DNA of 64,000 nt from Variovorax paradoxus (GCF_029919115.1 NZ_CP123990.1:4428501-4492500); one strand, 5' to 3'; counted from the first letter of the stretch, positions 8,752 to 17,937 are shown. The notes: a model not told the origin generated them from the sequence alone. A program made the numbers and translations.

Positions 8752-9147
8752 ATGGCCACGAGCAGCATTCTGGGAGGCGACCACGTACCGGCCGAACCGA
8801 AGGGAACCGACGTCGACAGCCTCGGCCCCAGCGACACGAGCGACAGCGGAAGCGATGTGCGAACCTCGCGCGAGCGCTCTGCCATTCCTGAAGATGCCGC
8901 CGAGGGAGCCATTCCGGTGGCGCATGAAAGCAGCAGCGACGCCGAAGGCACCGGCGAGCGTGCATCGGCCGATGCGCCGCCCGTCGAGCCCGACGCGGAC
9001 ATCTTGCCGGACCGCGTGGGCATCGTGCCTGGGAGCGCGGCCGATGCGGCTGCATCCGGCGGCCTGGAGGACGTGGCCATGCCGGACGAGCTGGCCGATG
9101 AGGCAGGCGAGCCGGAAGATGAAGACGACCAAGACAGTCTCGCCTGA
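8752..9147 (+). CDS. Small acidic, low-complexity protein of unknown function
   Basis: 131 residues, beginning MATSSILGGDHVPAEPKGTD, with a good GAAGGA ribosome site. It is very rich in Asp, Glu, Ser and Ala, has no hydrophobic segment, and ends in an acidic run (GEPEDEDDQDSLA). It looks intrinsically disordered. I recognise no family. The gene is followed 26 bases later by another small gene on the same strand, so they probably form an operon. Its codon use and reading-frame length are consistent with a real gene, but nothing here says what it does. Confidence 0.6.
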   Translation: MATSSILGGDHVPAEPKGTDVDSLGPSDTSDSGSDVRTSRERSAIPEDAAEGAIPVAHESSSDAEGTGERASADAPPVEPDADILPDRVGIVPGSAADAAASGGLEDVAMPDELADEAGEPEDEDDQDSLA

Positions 9148-9173
9148 ACCCGGGCCGTTCGCCGGACACCGCC

Positions 9174-9626
9174 ATGACCATGCATCGCCAACTCGATTGC
9201 GCGCTCCAGGGGCTCCAGCAGCTCGCCTATGCACGCATTGCGCGTGAGTTTGCCCGCGCCTGGCATGCGCGGGCAGAAGAATCGGAAGAGGCCGAAGCGG
9301 TCATCGGCGAGGCACATCGCCGGGTGCTGCACTGCGAGCAGGCGTTGGCAGAACTGCGCTTCGTGATCGAAGACCCGCGGCAGATTGCCGAGATCAAGGT
9401 TGCGCGCGCGCTCTACCTTCGCATGCTGCTGGAGAGCGCCCCCACGCGGCTGCAATCGTGGAGCGATTGCGAAAGCCTCGACCAAATGCCGAAGTCGCAC
9501 CTGTTCGAATGGATTTCCTACGACTTCGAGCAGCTCGAGCTGGCCGAACTCGAAGGCTCCATGACCGAAGAGGAAGCTGCCTGGTACACACAGGCCATCG
9601 ACACCGAGCCCAGAGTGCGCGATTGA
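9174..9626 (+). CDS. Small helical protein of unknown function
   Basis: 150 residues starting MTMHRQLDCALQGLQQLAYA. It is predicted helical throughout by its heptad-like pattern of Ala, Leu and charged residues (IAREFARAWHARAEESEEAEAV, then CEQALAELRFVIEDPRQIAEIKVARALYLR). No signal peptide or membrane segment is visible, and I do not recognise a family. Two in-frame ATG codons (9174 and 9180) compete as start, neither with a clear ribosome site. It follows the acidic protein by 26 bases and is probably co-transcribed with it. Confidence 0.6.
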   Translation: MTMHRQLDCALQGLQQLAYARIAREFARAWHARAEESEEAEAVIGEAHRRVLHCEQALAELRFVIEDPRQIAEIKVARALYLRMLLESAPTRLQSWSDCESLDQMPKSHLFEWISYDFEQLELAELEGSMTEEEAAWYTQAIDTEPRVRD

Positions 9627-9639
9627 GCAAGACGGGGAT

Positions 9640-9885
9640 TCAGCCCCGCCCGAGCACGATCGCGCCGTCTGCGATGTAGCGGTCGAATTCGATCTTCGGT
9701 ATGGCCGCAGTCAGCGACTGGCCGCCCTCGGTCCAGGTGAGAACGACGCTGTCGTCCGCCATCAGGACCTGGCAGTTTCCTTCCGGAATCTTCAGTTGCG
9801 GCCCGTCGCCCGCCCGAAATTCGACAGGGCCTGCGATACGGGCATCGATCTGCGTGGTGGATGTCATGGCTGGTTCGCTGTTCAT
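9640..9885 (-). CDS. Small hypothetical protein
   Basis: 81 residues with a probable beta-rich core (ARIAGPVEFRAGDGPQLKIP, DSVVLTWTEGGQSLTAAIP) and no membrane segment. The first ATG comes directly after the stop of the upstream gene at 9886 (TAG then ATG), which suggests translational coupling; a second ATG six codons in (MTSTTQ) is an alternative start. No family recognised. It is convergent with the gene ending at 9626. Confidence 0.55.
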   Translation of the reverse strand: MNSEPAMTSTTQIDARIAGPVEFRAGDGPQLKIPEGNCQVLMADDSVVLTWTEGGQSLTAAIPKIEFDRYIADGAIVLGRG

Positions 9886-10269
9886 CTATTGCGGCGCGGG
9901 CTGCGCATGGCGCTTGTTGCTGCCGCGCTGCTCCTTCGACGGGTCGCCATCGCGCGTGGGTGCAATGCCACCGGGGTTGCCGCTCGATGGCGGGCGCGAG
10001 GTTTGCGTGCGCGCGCTGGCGGGCCCCTTGTCGGCGCCCAGCTTGCCTTGGTCGATGTCGCCGCGGGGCTGGTCTGCCGGGCGCGCGCCCTGAGGCTCGG
10101 CCGAGTCGCTGATGGGTGGCGGGCGCGTTCCCTTGGGGTTGCCGGTGGGCTGCGCGGCCACTGCTGCTGCGGCAAGCAGCAATGTGGCAGCGAAGCCGTA
10201 CATCGTGAAAAGGCGCAGATCGAAGCGCCTTGCGTCGCTGTCGCTGCGGCTGTCTTTCTGGTTGGCCAT
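9886..10269 (-). CDS. Small membrane-anchored or secreted hypothetical protein
   Basis: 127 residues starting MANQKDSRSDSDARRFDLRL, with a GAGGAA ribosome site nine bases ahead; the frame is open further upstream but without a better start. One hydrophobic segment (YGFAATLLLAAAAVAAQP, about residues 24-41) could be a membrane anchor or an uncleaved signal. The rest is Pro/Gly/Arg-rich and probably disordered (GNPKGTRPPPISDSAEPQG). No family recognised. It is divergent from the gene at 10473 across about 200 bases and likely co-transcribed with the 81-residue gene that follows. Confidence 0.55.
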   Translation of the reverse strand: MANQKDSRSDSDARRFDLRLFTMYGFAATLLLAAAAVAAQPTGNPKGTRPPPISDSAEPQGARPADQPRGDIDQGKLGADKGPASARTQTSRPPSSGNPGGIAPTRDGDPSKEQRGSNKRHAQPAPQ

Positions 10270-10472
10270 GAATGAATTCCTCGAAAGCTGAAGGTTTCTT
10301 TCTCTCGCGCAACGAGATGCGGTTCTTGTAGGCGAGCGCACCGTCCTTGCGCCGGTTGCGTGCCTGCCTGGCCGATTGCCGCGTGCTTGCGCCGCAAACG
10401 CGACGCTTTCCTACGCACGGGCGCCCCGGCACGGGGCACGGTGAAGTTTTCGAAAGGCAGAAAGGACACCGT

Positions 10473-10760
10473 GTGACCACACGAACGACCAAAGCCCGAC
10501 CCGCCACGCCGGACGCCGAGGCCGATTGGGGCGCTTCGGCTGCATACAGCAAGCCGACACCCGCGGAGAAAAGCATGAAGCGCGAGGCCAGGACGCCGGC
10601 GGAAAACGGCGATCCCGTCGAGCCCGACAACGGCCCTGCAGTCACGGGCCGGCGCAAGCCGCCGACGCCGGGCGATGCAGGCGTGGGCGAAACCGACAAC
10701 CACGGCAGCTCGCCCTACAGCCAACCGGGCCGGCCCGAAAAACCGTTTCGCGAGGAATGA
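10473..10760 (+). CDS. Small disordered hypothetical protein, GTG start
   Basis: 95 residues from a GTG start (VTTRTTKARPATPDAEADWG) with AAAGGA five bases upstream; the frame is open back to 10347 but without a ribosome site there. The composition is rich in Pro, Gly, Ala, Asp and Glu (PENGDPVEPDN-like and GDAGVGETDNHG stretches), hinting at a hydrophilic disordered protein. No family recognised. The following 180 bases up to 10940 hold no frame I can support. Confidence 0.45.
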   Translation: MTTRTTKARPATPDAEADWGASAAYSKPTPAEKSMKREARTPAENGDPVEPDNGPAVTGRRKPPTPGDAGVGETDNHGSSPYSQPGRPEKPFREE

Positions 10761-10940
10761 ACCGAGGCGGCATCGACGCCCCGAAGAACCCCTACAGGCG
10801 GCGTCGGGCGAAGCCGACATGGATCCCGATCCGCGCGAACACCATCTGTCCTGGGACCAGCGCAATGCGGCCGCCTCCGGGCACGCATGCGCTGCAATTT
10901 TCAACCCGCCTCTTCATGAGGCCAACGAAGGAGTCATTCC

Positions 10941-11423
10941 ATGGCCAACTACACGAACACTGCCGAAACCGCGAACAGCGAAGACGTCGTCGAAGTTCTG
11001 AACGATCTGCTCGAAAACACACGGGACGGTGAATACGGTTTCCGCGCCTGCGCGGAGGAAGTGGAGTCTCCGCAGCTCAAGCAGGTGTTCCAGAATCGCT
11101 CGGCGGAATGCGCCAAGGCGGCAGCCGAGCTGGTTCAACTGGTCAGGCGTTTCGGCGGCTCGCCCGACGATGGCGGCACCGTGAGCGGCGCCATGCATCG
11201 CGGCTGGGTGCATGTGAAGGGCTCGGTGGGCGCAAACAGCGCACTCTCGATGCTGGAGGAGTGCGAGCGTGGTGAAGACGCGGCGGTGGCGCGATATCGC
11301 AAGGCGCTGAAGAATGACCTGCCCGCCGACGTGCGCGCAATCATCCAGCAGCAGGCCGACGGCGCCCAACGCAACCACGACCAGATCAAGCAGTTGCGCG
11401 ACCAGATGCGCGCCAGCAAGTAA
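10941..11423 (+). CDS. DUF2383/PA2169-type four-helix (ferritin-like) protein
   Basis: 160 residues, AAGGAG ribosome site ahead of the ATG. The sequence matches the PA2169-type DUF2383 pattern: DVVEVLNDLLENTRDGEYGF near the start, CAEEVESPQLKQVFQ with Glu residues spaced as in ferritin-like bundles, then HRGWVHVKGSVGANSALSMLEECERGED and a final helix with HDQIKQLRDQMR. Proteins of this family form up-down four-helix bundles and are often expressed under general stress; their function is not settled. The many small hydrophilic neighbours fit a stress-type region. Confidence 0.85.
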   Translation: MANYTNTAETANSEDVVEVLNDLLENTRDGEYGFRACAEEVESPQLKQVFQNRSAECAKAAAELVQLVRRFGGSPDDGGTVSGAMHRGWVHVKGSVGANSALSMLEECERGEDAAVARYRKALKNDLPADVRAIIQQQADGAQRNHDQIKQLRDQMRASK

Positions 11424-11456
11424 GCAAGCGAAGTAGGGCGCCTGCGCCGGGCTTTT

Positions 11457-14400
11457 TCAGAAGCGCCAGAGCAGGTCGGCCTTCAGGCTGTTGTTCCGGG
11501 TGCCGTCACCGCGTTGCCCGGCATAGGACAACCCGAGCGTCAATGCGGGCTGCAGCTTTACTTCCACGCCGGCCTCCGCCACGAGCGCGTTTTGCGCGAG
11601 AGGCACACCGGCTGCCGTGAATGCGGGGCCGGCGGCAAAGGCCATTCTTGCCGTCGGAGTCACGTCGCCGAAAGCGCGTTGCCAACCCAGCATGCCGCGT
11701 GCAGCCACTTGCACTCCGCCTACTTCGAAGCTGCTGCCTGCACGCAGGCCCAGGGTCGAGTAGGTGTTGCTCGAGTTTTCGCTCTGGCCCAGCAGTGCTG
11801 CTGCGCCGCCGCATTCCGCAAAGTGGCCATTGCGCAGGCGCACGTGCGCCAGCCCGATGAACGGCTCCAGATCGACGCTCCCGGCCCGCAGTTGCCAGCC
11901 CAGTTCGCCGAAGGCCTGCGCCGTGTCGGCGTGATAGTCGGCACGCGTGGCATCGGCAAAACCTGTGAATGCGACGCTGCGTTGCGTTTCGATGTCGTGG
12001 CGCGCATAGCCAAGGCCGGTGCGCAGCGCGAGTGCGCCCCAGCGGGTTCCGCCGTACAGGCCCAGGTGGTAGCTGTCGACGGAAGCGCTCGCGTTTCGTT
12101 CGGCGGTCTGGGTGCGGTTGCGGCTTGCACCGCCCATCAGGCCCACGCGCCAGTCGCCGGCGCGGCGATCGGCCCCCACGAGCACGCCGCTCGCGCTGCG
12201 TTTTGCACGGGCCGCGTTGCCATCGCCGTCAGCGTGGCCGTTGCTGTCGTACGCGCGGACCCACACACCGTCGCCAGCCTCGTTTTCGCGAACGCGCAGG
12301 CCGCTGGCTGCAGAGGCCGAGCCGCCGGCCTGCTGCAGCCGCGCAAGGCCCGCATCGCGCAGGAAGCGGCTGTCTTCGGTAAGGCTGGAACGCAGCGTTG
12401 CGTGGATTTCACCCGAGAGGCTGTCGAACGCGCTGCGTGCGGTGATCGCATCGGCTTTCAGCACTGCGCCGTATACGGGGCCCGCGCCCAGCTGCTCGAC
12501 GGCCTGCCCGACGCTGCGCTGGTTGGCGGATATGCCGACCTGCGGAAAGCTGACATCGTTGCGCTCGAGCATGAGCGTGACCTGCTGCGCGTCGTAGCTC
12601 AGCGACGGTGTCAGGAAGGCGAAGTTCGACGACAGCGCGCCGAAGGTGCCGAGGATGCCGCCCTCGGCGCGCAAGATGGTGTAGCGGGTCACCGGTGCCC
12701 AGTTGCCGTTGGCCGCGAGCACCGTGGCGGACGCGCCGCCCAGCGTGGCGCTGCCCGTTACGTCGATACGGTCGCTGTGCCCTGCAGCATCGAGCTCGAC
12801 CTGGTAGGCCGACCCGGGCTGGAACACCAGGTCGCCGTTGACGCGCAGGGTGCCGATGGAGTTGCCCGGCGCCGCGGTTGCGCCGGCAGCCAGCGTGGTG
12901 CTGCCCACATGGCCGGTGCCCTTGAGCATTGCGCCGCTGCCGATGACCATCTGCCCACCGAGCGTTCCGTTGACCGAGAACGCACCGCCGTCGATGTTGA
13001 ATGTGCCGGTATAGGCTGAACCGTCGCCGGTGTAAGTCACCAGGCCCGCGCCGGTCTTTCTTGCACTGCCGTTGCCGGAGAGCGCATTGCTGAACACGGC
13101 GTCCGACGCCTCGTCGATCACCAGCGCGCCACGGTTCACGATTGCGCCGCTGCCGAAGCTGCGGGTACTGCCGACGAGCGTGCCCGCTTCGATGGTGGTG
13201 CCGCCGCCATAGGTGTTGGCGGCCGAAAGGCGCAGCGTGCCCGCGCCGGTCTTCGTCAGGCTGCCGCTGCCGGAAACGTTGTTGGCGAACACCGCGTCGC
13301 TGGCCTGGTCGATCGCCAATGCCGCCTGGTTGGCGATGGCGCCGCTGCCAAAGCTGTTTGCACCGCCGACCAGCGTGCCGGCCTCGATGGTGGTGCCGCC
13401 CGCATAGGTGTGCGAGCCTGTCAGTGTCAAGGTGCCGCTGCCCGCCTTGCGGAGCGATCCGTTGCCGCTCAGTGTTCCGGCAAAGCTGCCTGCCGCGTCC
13501 TGCACAAAGGCGACCGTGGAGTTGTTGGCGACGATGTCGCCGCGCAGGCTGGTGGTGGTGCCCTGCAGGGTGCCGCCGCTTACCAGGGTGCCGCCGGTGT
13601 AGCTGTTGGCGCCGCTCAGCACCAGGGTGCCCGCGTCGGTCTTCTCCAGCCGCGCAGCGCCGGTGAGGCTGTTGGCAATGGTGGCGGTGTAGCCGGCGCT
13701 CGCTGCGCTGCCGTCGCCCACGCGGACGATGGCGTGCGCGCCGCTCAGCGCGATTGCATCGCCCTCGAGCCGGTAGCCGTCGCTCGCGAACTGCATGCCG
13801 GTGACGGCGATCGGGCCCTGGGCATCGCTCACCGTGACAGTACCGGGTGCGGCCTGGAAGATGGCGAACCCGGGCGTGGGCGTGATGCTGGCGTTGAGGC
13901 TGCCGCCGGCCGTGGTCCAGTTGGCGGAGGTGGCCGTCCAGGTGCCGCTGCCGCCGTTGACCACGTTGTTGTTGGCGGTGCCTGCCGCATCGCCGTCCCA
14001 GAAGACCAGGGGCTGGCCGGCAACGTTCACGAGGTTGACTTGTCCGGCAACGGCGGTCTGCAGGCCCAGCACGCCGTTTGCAGGCGCGCTGCCAATGTCG
14101 AGCCCGTGGTCGGTCAGGGGGCCGGTGTAATCGAACAGCCGGTACACGCCCGCGCCGAAGCCGCCGATGTCGTGCACATTGAGCGTGCCGTCCAGCGTCA
14201 GAGCACTGGTCTTGAACAGGCTGGCCGCGGCGGGCGCGCCCAGCGTCACGTCCACGGTTGCACCGCTGTCGAGGGTGAGCGCACCCATGGTCAGCGTAGA
14301 GCCCGCAATGCCGCTCAGCGTGCCGCCCGAAGCCACGTTGACCGCGCCCGAAATGGCGCCGGTGCCCGTAAGCGCGGCGCCGTTGCCCACCTGCACCGCA

Positions 14401-16310
14401 TTTGTGGTGACTTCGTGCGCCACGCGCAGCGTGCCTGCATCGACGGCGACCGTGCCAGCCGTAAGCGCCTGGGTGGTGGAGGCCGTGCCATTGACATTGA
14501 GCGTAAGCCCCTTGGTCACGGTGACCGCGCCGAGCGTCAGGTCGCGGCTGTTGCGTACCCGGGCAGTTGTGCCGATGAGGGATACAGCACCCTGAAAGTC
14601 GTTGCCGGCCTCTGAAAGCGTGATCGCACCCGCACCGGCATTGATCGAGGCATTGCCTGCGACGGTGATCGAACCTGCCTGGCCGACGTCGCTTCCATTG
14701 CTGACGGCCGTCAGCTTGCCGTTGACGACGCCGCTGCCCAGGCTCAATGCGCCCTTGCTCGTGACGGTGAGATCCCCTGTGGCCACTGTTCCGAGTGCCA
14801 GCGCGTTGCTGTCGCTGATCTGCGTGAAACCTCCGCTCAAGAAGACGGTGCCGCCGAAGTCGTTGCCCGCATTGATCAGCGCGATCGGGGAGCTGGAACT
14901 GTCGAAGATGCTTTGGCCGTTGACTGCGAGCGCGTCGCTTTGGGTGATTGCACCGGCGGTGCGCGCATTCAGGCCGCCGGACACCGCGCCCTGCAAGCTG
15001 AGTGCACCGCTGCTGGTCAGGGCCACGTTGGCGGCATTGACCGTGACCGCACCGCCGAAAGTGTTTGCGGCGTTCGTGAGCGTCAGGTCATGGCCGCTCA
15101 TCTCGAATTTGCTGGTGCCACCGACCGACAGCGTGCCTGTCTGGGTCAGCGGGACCGCATTGTGCAGGTCCAGATTGCCCGACACGTCCAGCGTGCTCAG
15201 CACGTCGATCTCGTTTTTGCCGCTTGAAAAGGTCGCGTCGCCGGAAATGACACCCCTCAACGTGCCGGCAGTGTATGTACCGCTTTGCGCGACGTTGCTG
15301 TCGACATCGAAGCTGACGGTGCCGTTCCTTGCATTGACACTCCCGCCGCCCGAGACGGCAAGTTGATCGGCCCCGCGGGCGACGAAAGAGACCGACCCGG
15401 AATTGCCGTTGGCGGACGCGACATCGATGACGCCGTCGTTTGTGATGAGAGCGTTGTACATGCCGGGTTCCGCATGTGCCTTCAGGCTGATGCGTCCGCC
15501 CGGCGCGTACAGCGTGCCGGTGTTTTTAACGGCCTCGTAGCTGAGTTGCGATTGCAATGCGCCGGTTGCGATAACGCTGAACCCGTTTCCTTCCGGGAGG
15601 AGCATGGCCTTGTCGGCGGCCATGAGTTCGATGCTGTATGGGGCGACGATCGTACCGCTGTTGTAAACGCCGGCGCCCAGCAGGCCTACCGAGCCGGAAG
15701 ACGCATTGATGAAGCCGTGGTTCGCAACCATTCCCGACGATCCGCTGGCCTTTTCCAGCGTATAGCCGCCGCCCATGAAATTGCTGGGCGTCATGATCAG
15801 TGAGGTGGCCAACAGCCCGCCGACATCGACACTCGCCGTACCGGTAAAGAAGAGCCCCATCCGGTTCTGCAGAAAAACCTGGCCGTTGGATGTCAACATA
15901 CCCCCGAGCTGGCTTGCAGTGGTCGAGTTGATGTTGTTGAGTACGGTTGCTTGAGGGCTCAACTGGCTGAAGATGATCTCGGAGTCAGGGTTTGGTCCCA
16001 GATCGAAGGTTCCCCAATCGATTGCCATCCGGCTCGTCGTCGCATCGACCAACACCATCGTTGCGTCCAGCGGATCGATTGTTCCGCTGCCTCCCGTGAT
16101 GACGCCGCCCCCTGGCACCTGCGCGCTCGCGGCTTGCGCCAGCGCCAAGCCCACAGCTGCGACCAGCGGGCGCAGGGGCCATGCCATTCGGCTTCGGCTT
16201 CGGCTTGCATCGCCGAACGAGGCTGTTCTTTGGCGCCCGTGCGCTGTTTCACTGACGGCCTGCCACATGCCTGTGCAGCAGTTGAAGACGATGCGGTAGA
16301 TCCGGTTCAT
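11457..16310 (-). CDS. Large haemagglutinin-like autotransporter adhesin (TPS-type N-terminus plus autotransporter barrel)
   Basis: 1617 residues. Residues 1-24 (MNRIYRIVFNCCTGMWQAVS) form an extended signal-peptide region, followed by a hydrophobic core and a probable cut after ASA at residue 63. Residues about 65-330 resemble the haemagglutinin (two-partner secretion) domain, with repeated SNGQVFLQNRMG-type blocks. The long passenger contains beta-helix repeats, including three copies of a GTLxLSGANTYxGGTTIxxGTL pattern. The last ~280 residues form an autotransporter barrel ending in LLWRF with terminal Phe. It should be exported to the cell surface and act in adhesion. The start at 16310 has a GAGAGGAA site; the frame is open back to 16493. 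The coding region has a lower-complexity repeat section at 13.1-13.5 kb. Confidence 0.88.
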   Translation of the reverse strand: MNRIYRIVFNCCTGMWQAVSETAHGRQRTASFGDASRSRSRMAWPLRPLVAAVGLALAQAASAQVPGGGVITGGSGTIDPLDATMVLVDATTSRMAIDWGTFDLGPNPDSEIIFSQLSPQATVLNNINSTTASQLGGMLTSNGQVFLQNRMGLFFTGTASVDVGGLLATSLIMTPSNFMGGGYTLEKASGSSGMVANHGFINASSGSVGLLGAGVYNSGTIVAPYSIELMAADKAMLLPEGNGFSVIATGALQSQLSYEAVKNTGTLYAPGGRISLKAHAEPGMYNALITNDGVIDVASANGNSGSVSFVARGADQLAVSGGGSVNARNGTVSFDVDSNVAQSGTYTAGTLRGVISGDATFSSGKNEIDVLSTLDVSGNLDLHNAVPLTQTGTLSVGGTSKFEMSGHDLTLTNAANTFGGAVTVNAANVALTSSGALSLQGAVSGGLNARTAGAITQSDALAVNGQSIFDSSSSPIALINAGNDFGGTVFLSGGFTQISDSNALALGTVATGDLTVTSKGALSLGSGVVNGKLTAVSNGSDVGQAGSITVAGNASINAGAGAITLSEAGNDFQGAVSLIGTTARVRNSRDLTLGAVTVTKGLTLNVNGTASTTQALTAGTVAVDAGTLRVAHEVTTNAVQVGNGAALTGTGAISGAVNVASGGTLSGIAGSTLTMGALTLDSGATVDVTLGAPAAASLFKTSALTLDGTLNVHDIGGFGAGVYRLFDYTGPLTDHGLDIGSAPANGVLGLQTAVAGQVNLVNVAGQPLVFWDGDAAGTANNNVVNGGSGTWTATSANWTTAGGSLNASITPTPGFAIFQAAPGTVTVSDAQGPIAVTGMQFASDGYRLEGDAIALSGAHAIVRVGDGSAASAGYTATIANSLTGAARLEKTDAGTLVLSGANSYTGGTLVSGGTLQGTTTSLRGDIVANNSTVAFVQDAAGSFAGTLSGNGSLRKAGSGTLTLTGSHTYAGGTTIEAGTLVGGANSFGSGAIANQAALAIDQASDAVFANNVSGSGSLTKTGAGTLRLSAANTYGGGTTIEAGTLVGSTRSFGSGAIVNRGALVIDEASDAVFSNALSGNGSARKTGAGLVTYTGDGSAYTGTFNIDGGAFSVNGTLGGQMVIGSGAMLKGTGHVGSTTLAAGATAAPGNSIGTLRVNGDLVFQPGSAYQVELDAAGHSDRIDVTGSATLGGASATVLAANGNWAPVTRYTILRAEGGILGTFGALSSNFAFLTPSLSYDAQQVTLMLERNDVSFPQVGISANQRSVGQAVEQLGAGPVYGAVLKADAITARSAFDSLSGEIHATLRSSLTEDSRFLRDAGLARLQQAGGSASAASGLRVRENEAGDGVWVRAYDSNGHADGDGNAARAKRSASGVLVGADRRAGDWRVGLMGGASRNRTQTAERNASASVDSYHLGLYGGTRWGALALRTGLGYARHDIETQRSVAFTGFADATRADYHADTAQAFGELGWQLRAGSVDLEPFIGLAHVRLRNGHFAECGGAAALLGQSENSSNTYSTLGLRAGSSFEVGGVQVAARGMLGWQRAFGDVTPTARMAFAAGPAFTAAGVPLAQNALVAEAGVEVKLQPALTLGLSYAGQRGDGTRNNSLKADLLWRF
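13081..13470 (-). repeat. Imperfect tandem repeat inside the adhesin gene
   Basis: Two neighbouring units of roughly 185 bases share long stretches, including the segment encoding a GTTIEAGTLVG passenger repeat and an A-I-V/A-N-R/Q-G/A-A-L-V/A-I-D block. A third, more diverged unit lies downstream to about 13620. These are in frame with the protein repeat and probably arose by duplication within the gene, so they could be sites of length variation. Confidence 0.6.
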
Positions 16311-16565
16311 CGGCGGGTTCCTCTCCAGCAGGCGCGCGAGTGCCTCATGAGGCTGCGCGTAGGTTGAACTGTTGCCCCGCTGATCAGGGGGGGCGGTGTC
16401 CAGCCAGAGCAGAACGCCCGTTGGGTGAACGGCCGATATGTTACCTTTTATGAACTGTGCAACTTTATGCTTCTGAATGGGCGCAATCGCCAAACGCCGA
16501 AGACGCGGAATGCCCCGGCGGCTCGCTAAAGTGAGGGCCGGTTTTTTCAGCTCTGGTTATTCGTC

Positions 16566-17294
16566 TTGAACTCTATTGGCTTCGACCTCACTCGCTTCGA
16601 CGCCGCCATCGTCGATCTCGATGGCACCATGGTCGACACGCTCGGCGACTTTGCGGTGTCGCTCAACCACATGCTCGGCGACCTTTCGTTGCCGCCGGTG
16701 CCGCCGGCCGCCATCGAGAAAATGGTGGGCAAGGGATCGGAGCACCTGATTCTTTCAGCGCTCGCGCATGTCATGGCTTCTGGCGGCGAAGCGGCTTCGG
16801 CTGCCGGCGCGAACGCTCTGCACGAGCGGGCGCAGGCTCTTTTCGACCGCGCCTGGGAGCGCTATCAGCACCATTACCTGGCCATCAACGGACAACACTC
16901 GGCGGTGTACCCCGGCGTGGCCGAGGGCCTGCGGGCATTGCGGGCGCGGGGCCTGCGCCTGGCGTGCCTCACCAACAAGCCCACCTCGTTCGCCACGCCG
17001 TTGCTGGCTGCAAAAGGGCTAGATGGATTCTTCGAATTCGCGTTCGGCGGCGATGCCTTCGCGCGCAAGAAGCCCGACCCGCTGCCGCTGCTGAAGACCT
17101 GCGAGGCGCTGGGCACCGAGCCTGCGCGCACGCTGATGATCGGCGACTCGAGCAACGACGCCAGGGCCGCGCGTGCCGCCGGATGCCCGGTGGTGCTGGT
17201 GACCTACGGGTACAACCACGGCGAACCGGTGCGCGGCGTGGACGCCGACGGTTTCGTGGATTCGCTGGCCGAGCTGGGCCGCGCGGCGGTCTGA
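16566..17294 (+). CDS. gph: Phosphoglycolate phosphatase (HAD superfamily)
   Basis: 242 residues. The HAD signature is clear: motif I VDLDGTMVDT with nucleophile Asp17 and Asp19, motif II LTNKPTSF, a Lys in FARKKPDPLPLL, and motif III MIGDSSNDARAARAAG. The cap domain with the helix LDxMLGDLSLPPVPPAAIEKMVGKG fits phosphoglycolate phosphatases, which remove 2-phosphoglycolate. The start is a TTG: no ATG precedes motif I in frame, and this is the first usable start. The location directly before the trp genes is the usual Burkholderiales order (gph-trpE), although here a convergent gene lies between them. Other HAD phosphatase substrates cannot be excluded. Confidence 0.88.
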   Translation: MNSIGFDLTRFDAAIVDLDGTMVDTLGDFAVSLNHMLGDLSLPPVPPAAIEKMVGKGSEHLILSALAHVMASGGEAASAAGANALHERAQALFDRAWERYQHHYLAINGQHSAVYPGVAEGLRALRARGLRLACLTNKPTSFATPLLAAKGLDGFFEFAFGGDAFARKKPDPLPLLKTCEALGTEPARTLMIGDSSNDARAARAAGCPVVLVTYGYNHGEPVRGVDADGFVDSLAELGRAAV

Positions 17295-17334
17295 AAAGCG
17301 CGCGCGGCGCGTGCTGGCTTGCTTGCTTGCCGGG

Positions 17335-17937
17335 CTACTGCTTTCCGAGCAGCGCGTCCTTCAGTTTCCAGTCGGCCGGTACGGGGCCGAGCCAGATGCG
17401 CAGCAGCGCATTGAAAAACGCCTGTTCCTTGATCGGATCGGGCTGAGGCACGCCGCGCACGGTAATTAGCGTGCCGGTACCCGGCAGCCAGTCGATGGTG
17501 AAGGTGTCGCCGGCCTTGAGTTGCTTTTGGTCCGCGAACATCTGGCCCATGCGCAGCAGGCCCGGAATGAGGTTGACCATTTCGGTCTTGGGCGAGTTTT
17601 CTTCCACGCCCTTGGTAAAGAGCTTGCCGAGTTCATTGGCCTCGATGTCGCGCAGCATGGTGATGGCAACGCGCTTGGGGCCTGGCGCCGCCAGCGCCTC
17701 TTCGGGCGTGGAGACTTTCTTTCCAACGTAGAAGCCGGCGGTGTACACCTTGAACACCGCCTTGTAGCGCACGCCCGCGCCGTTGAGCTGCAAGGTGCTG
17801 CCGCGCAGGTCGAGGGTGTCGTTCAATTTGACGCCGGCTACGTCTACCTGTGCGGCCGATGCACCAAGCGCGGTTGCCGCAACGCAGGCCAGCACGGCAA
17901 GGCGGGAGAACAGGGGCGGGACCGAAAGAAAAGGCAC
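17335..17937 (-). CDS. Secreted chalcone-isomerase-like protein
   Basis: 200 residues from a GTG start with a GGAGA site six bases upstream. A signal peptide (hydrophobic core LAVLACVAATALG, cut probably after ASA near residue 29) suggests a periplasmic location. The body matches the chalcone-isomerase-like fold: LRGSTLQLNGAGVRYKAVFKVYTAGFYVG, then an ITMLRDIEANELGKLFTKGVEEN helix and GDTFTIDWLPGTGTLITVRG. Bacterial members of this family have no established isomerase role. It lies on the opposite strand to both gph and trpE, and a perfect palindrome sits 19 bases before its start. Confidence 0.82.
   Translation of the reverse strand: MPFLSVPPLFSRLAVLACVAATALGASAAQVDVAGVKLNDTLDLRGSTLQLNGAGVRYKAVFKVYTAGFYVGKKVSTPEEALAAPGPKRVAITMLRDIEANELGKLFTKGVEENSPKTEMVNLIPGLLRMGQMFADQKQLKAGDTFTIDWLPGTGTLITVRGVPQPDPIKEQAFFNALLRIWLGPVPADWKLKDALLGKQ

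Noticed and set aside
10757..10940. Short frame starting at the stop of the 95-residue gene (ATGA)
   Set aside because: It runs into the start of the DUF2383 gene in another frame, has no ribosome site of its own beyond the overlap, and shows no recognisable pattern.
13081..13620. Tandem repeats considered as a CRISPR array or mobile element
   Set aside because: Units are about 185 bases, in frame with protein repeats, and have no spacers or terminal inverted repeats.
11514..15366. Several long plus-strand frames inside the adhesin gene
   Set aside because: The minus-strand frame encodes a complete signal peptide, repeats and barrel; the plus-strand frames are shadows of the repetitive, GC-rich coding sequence.
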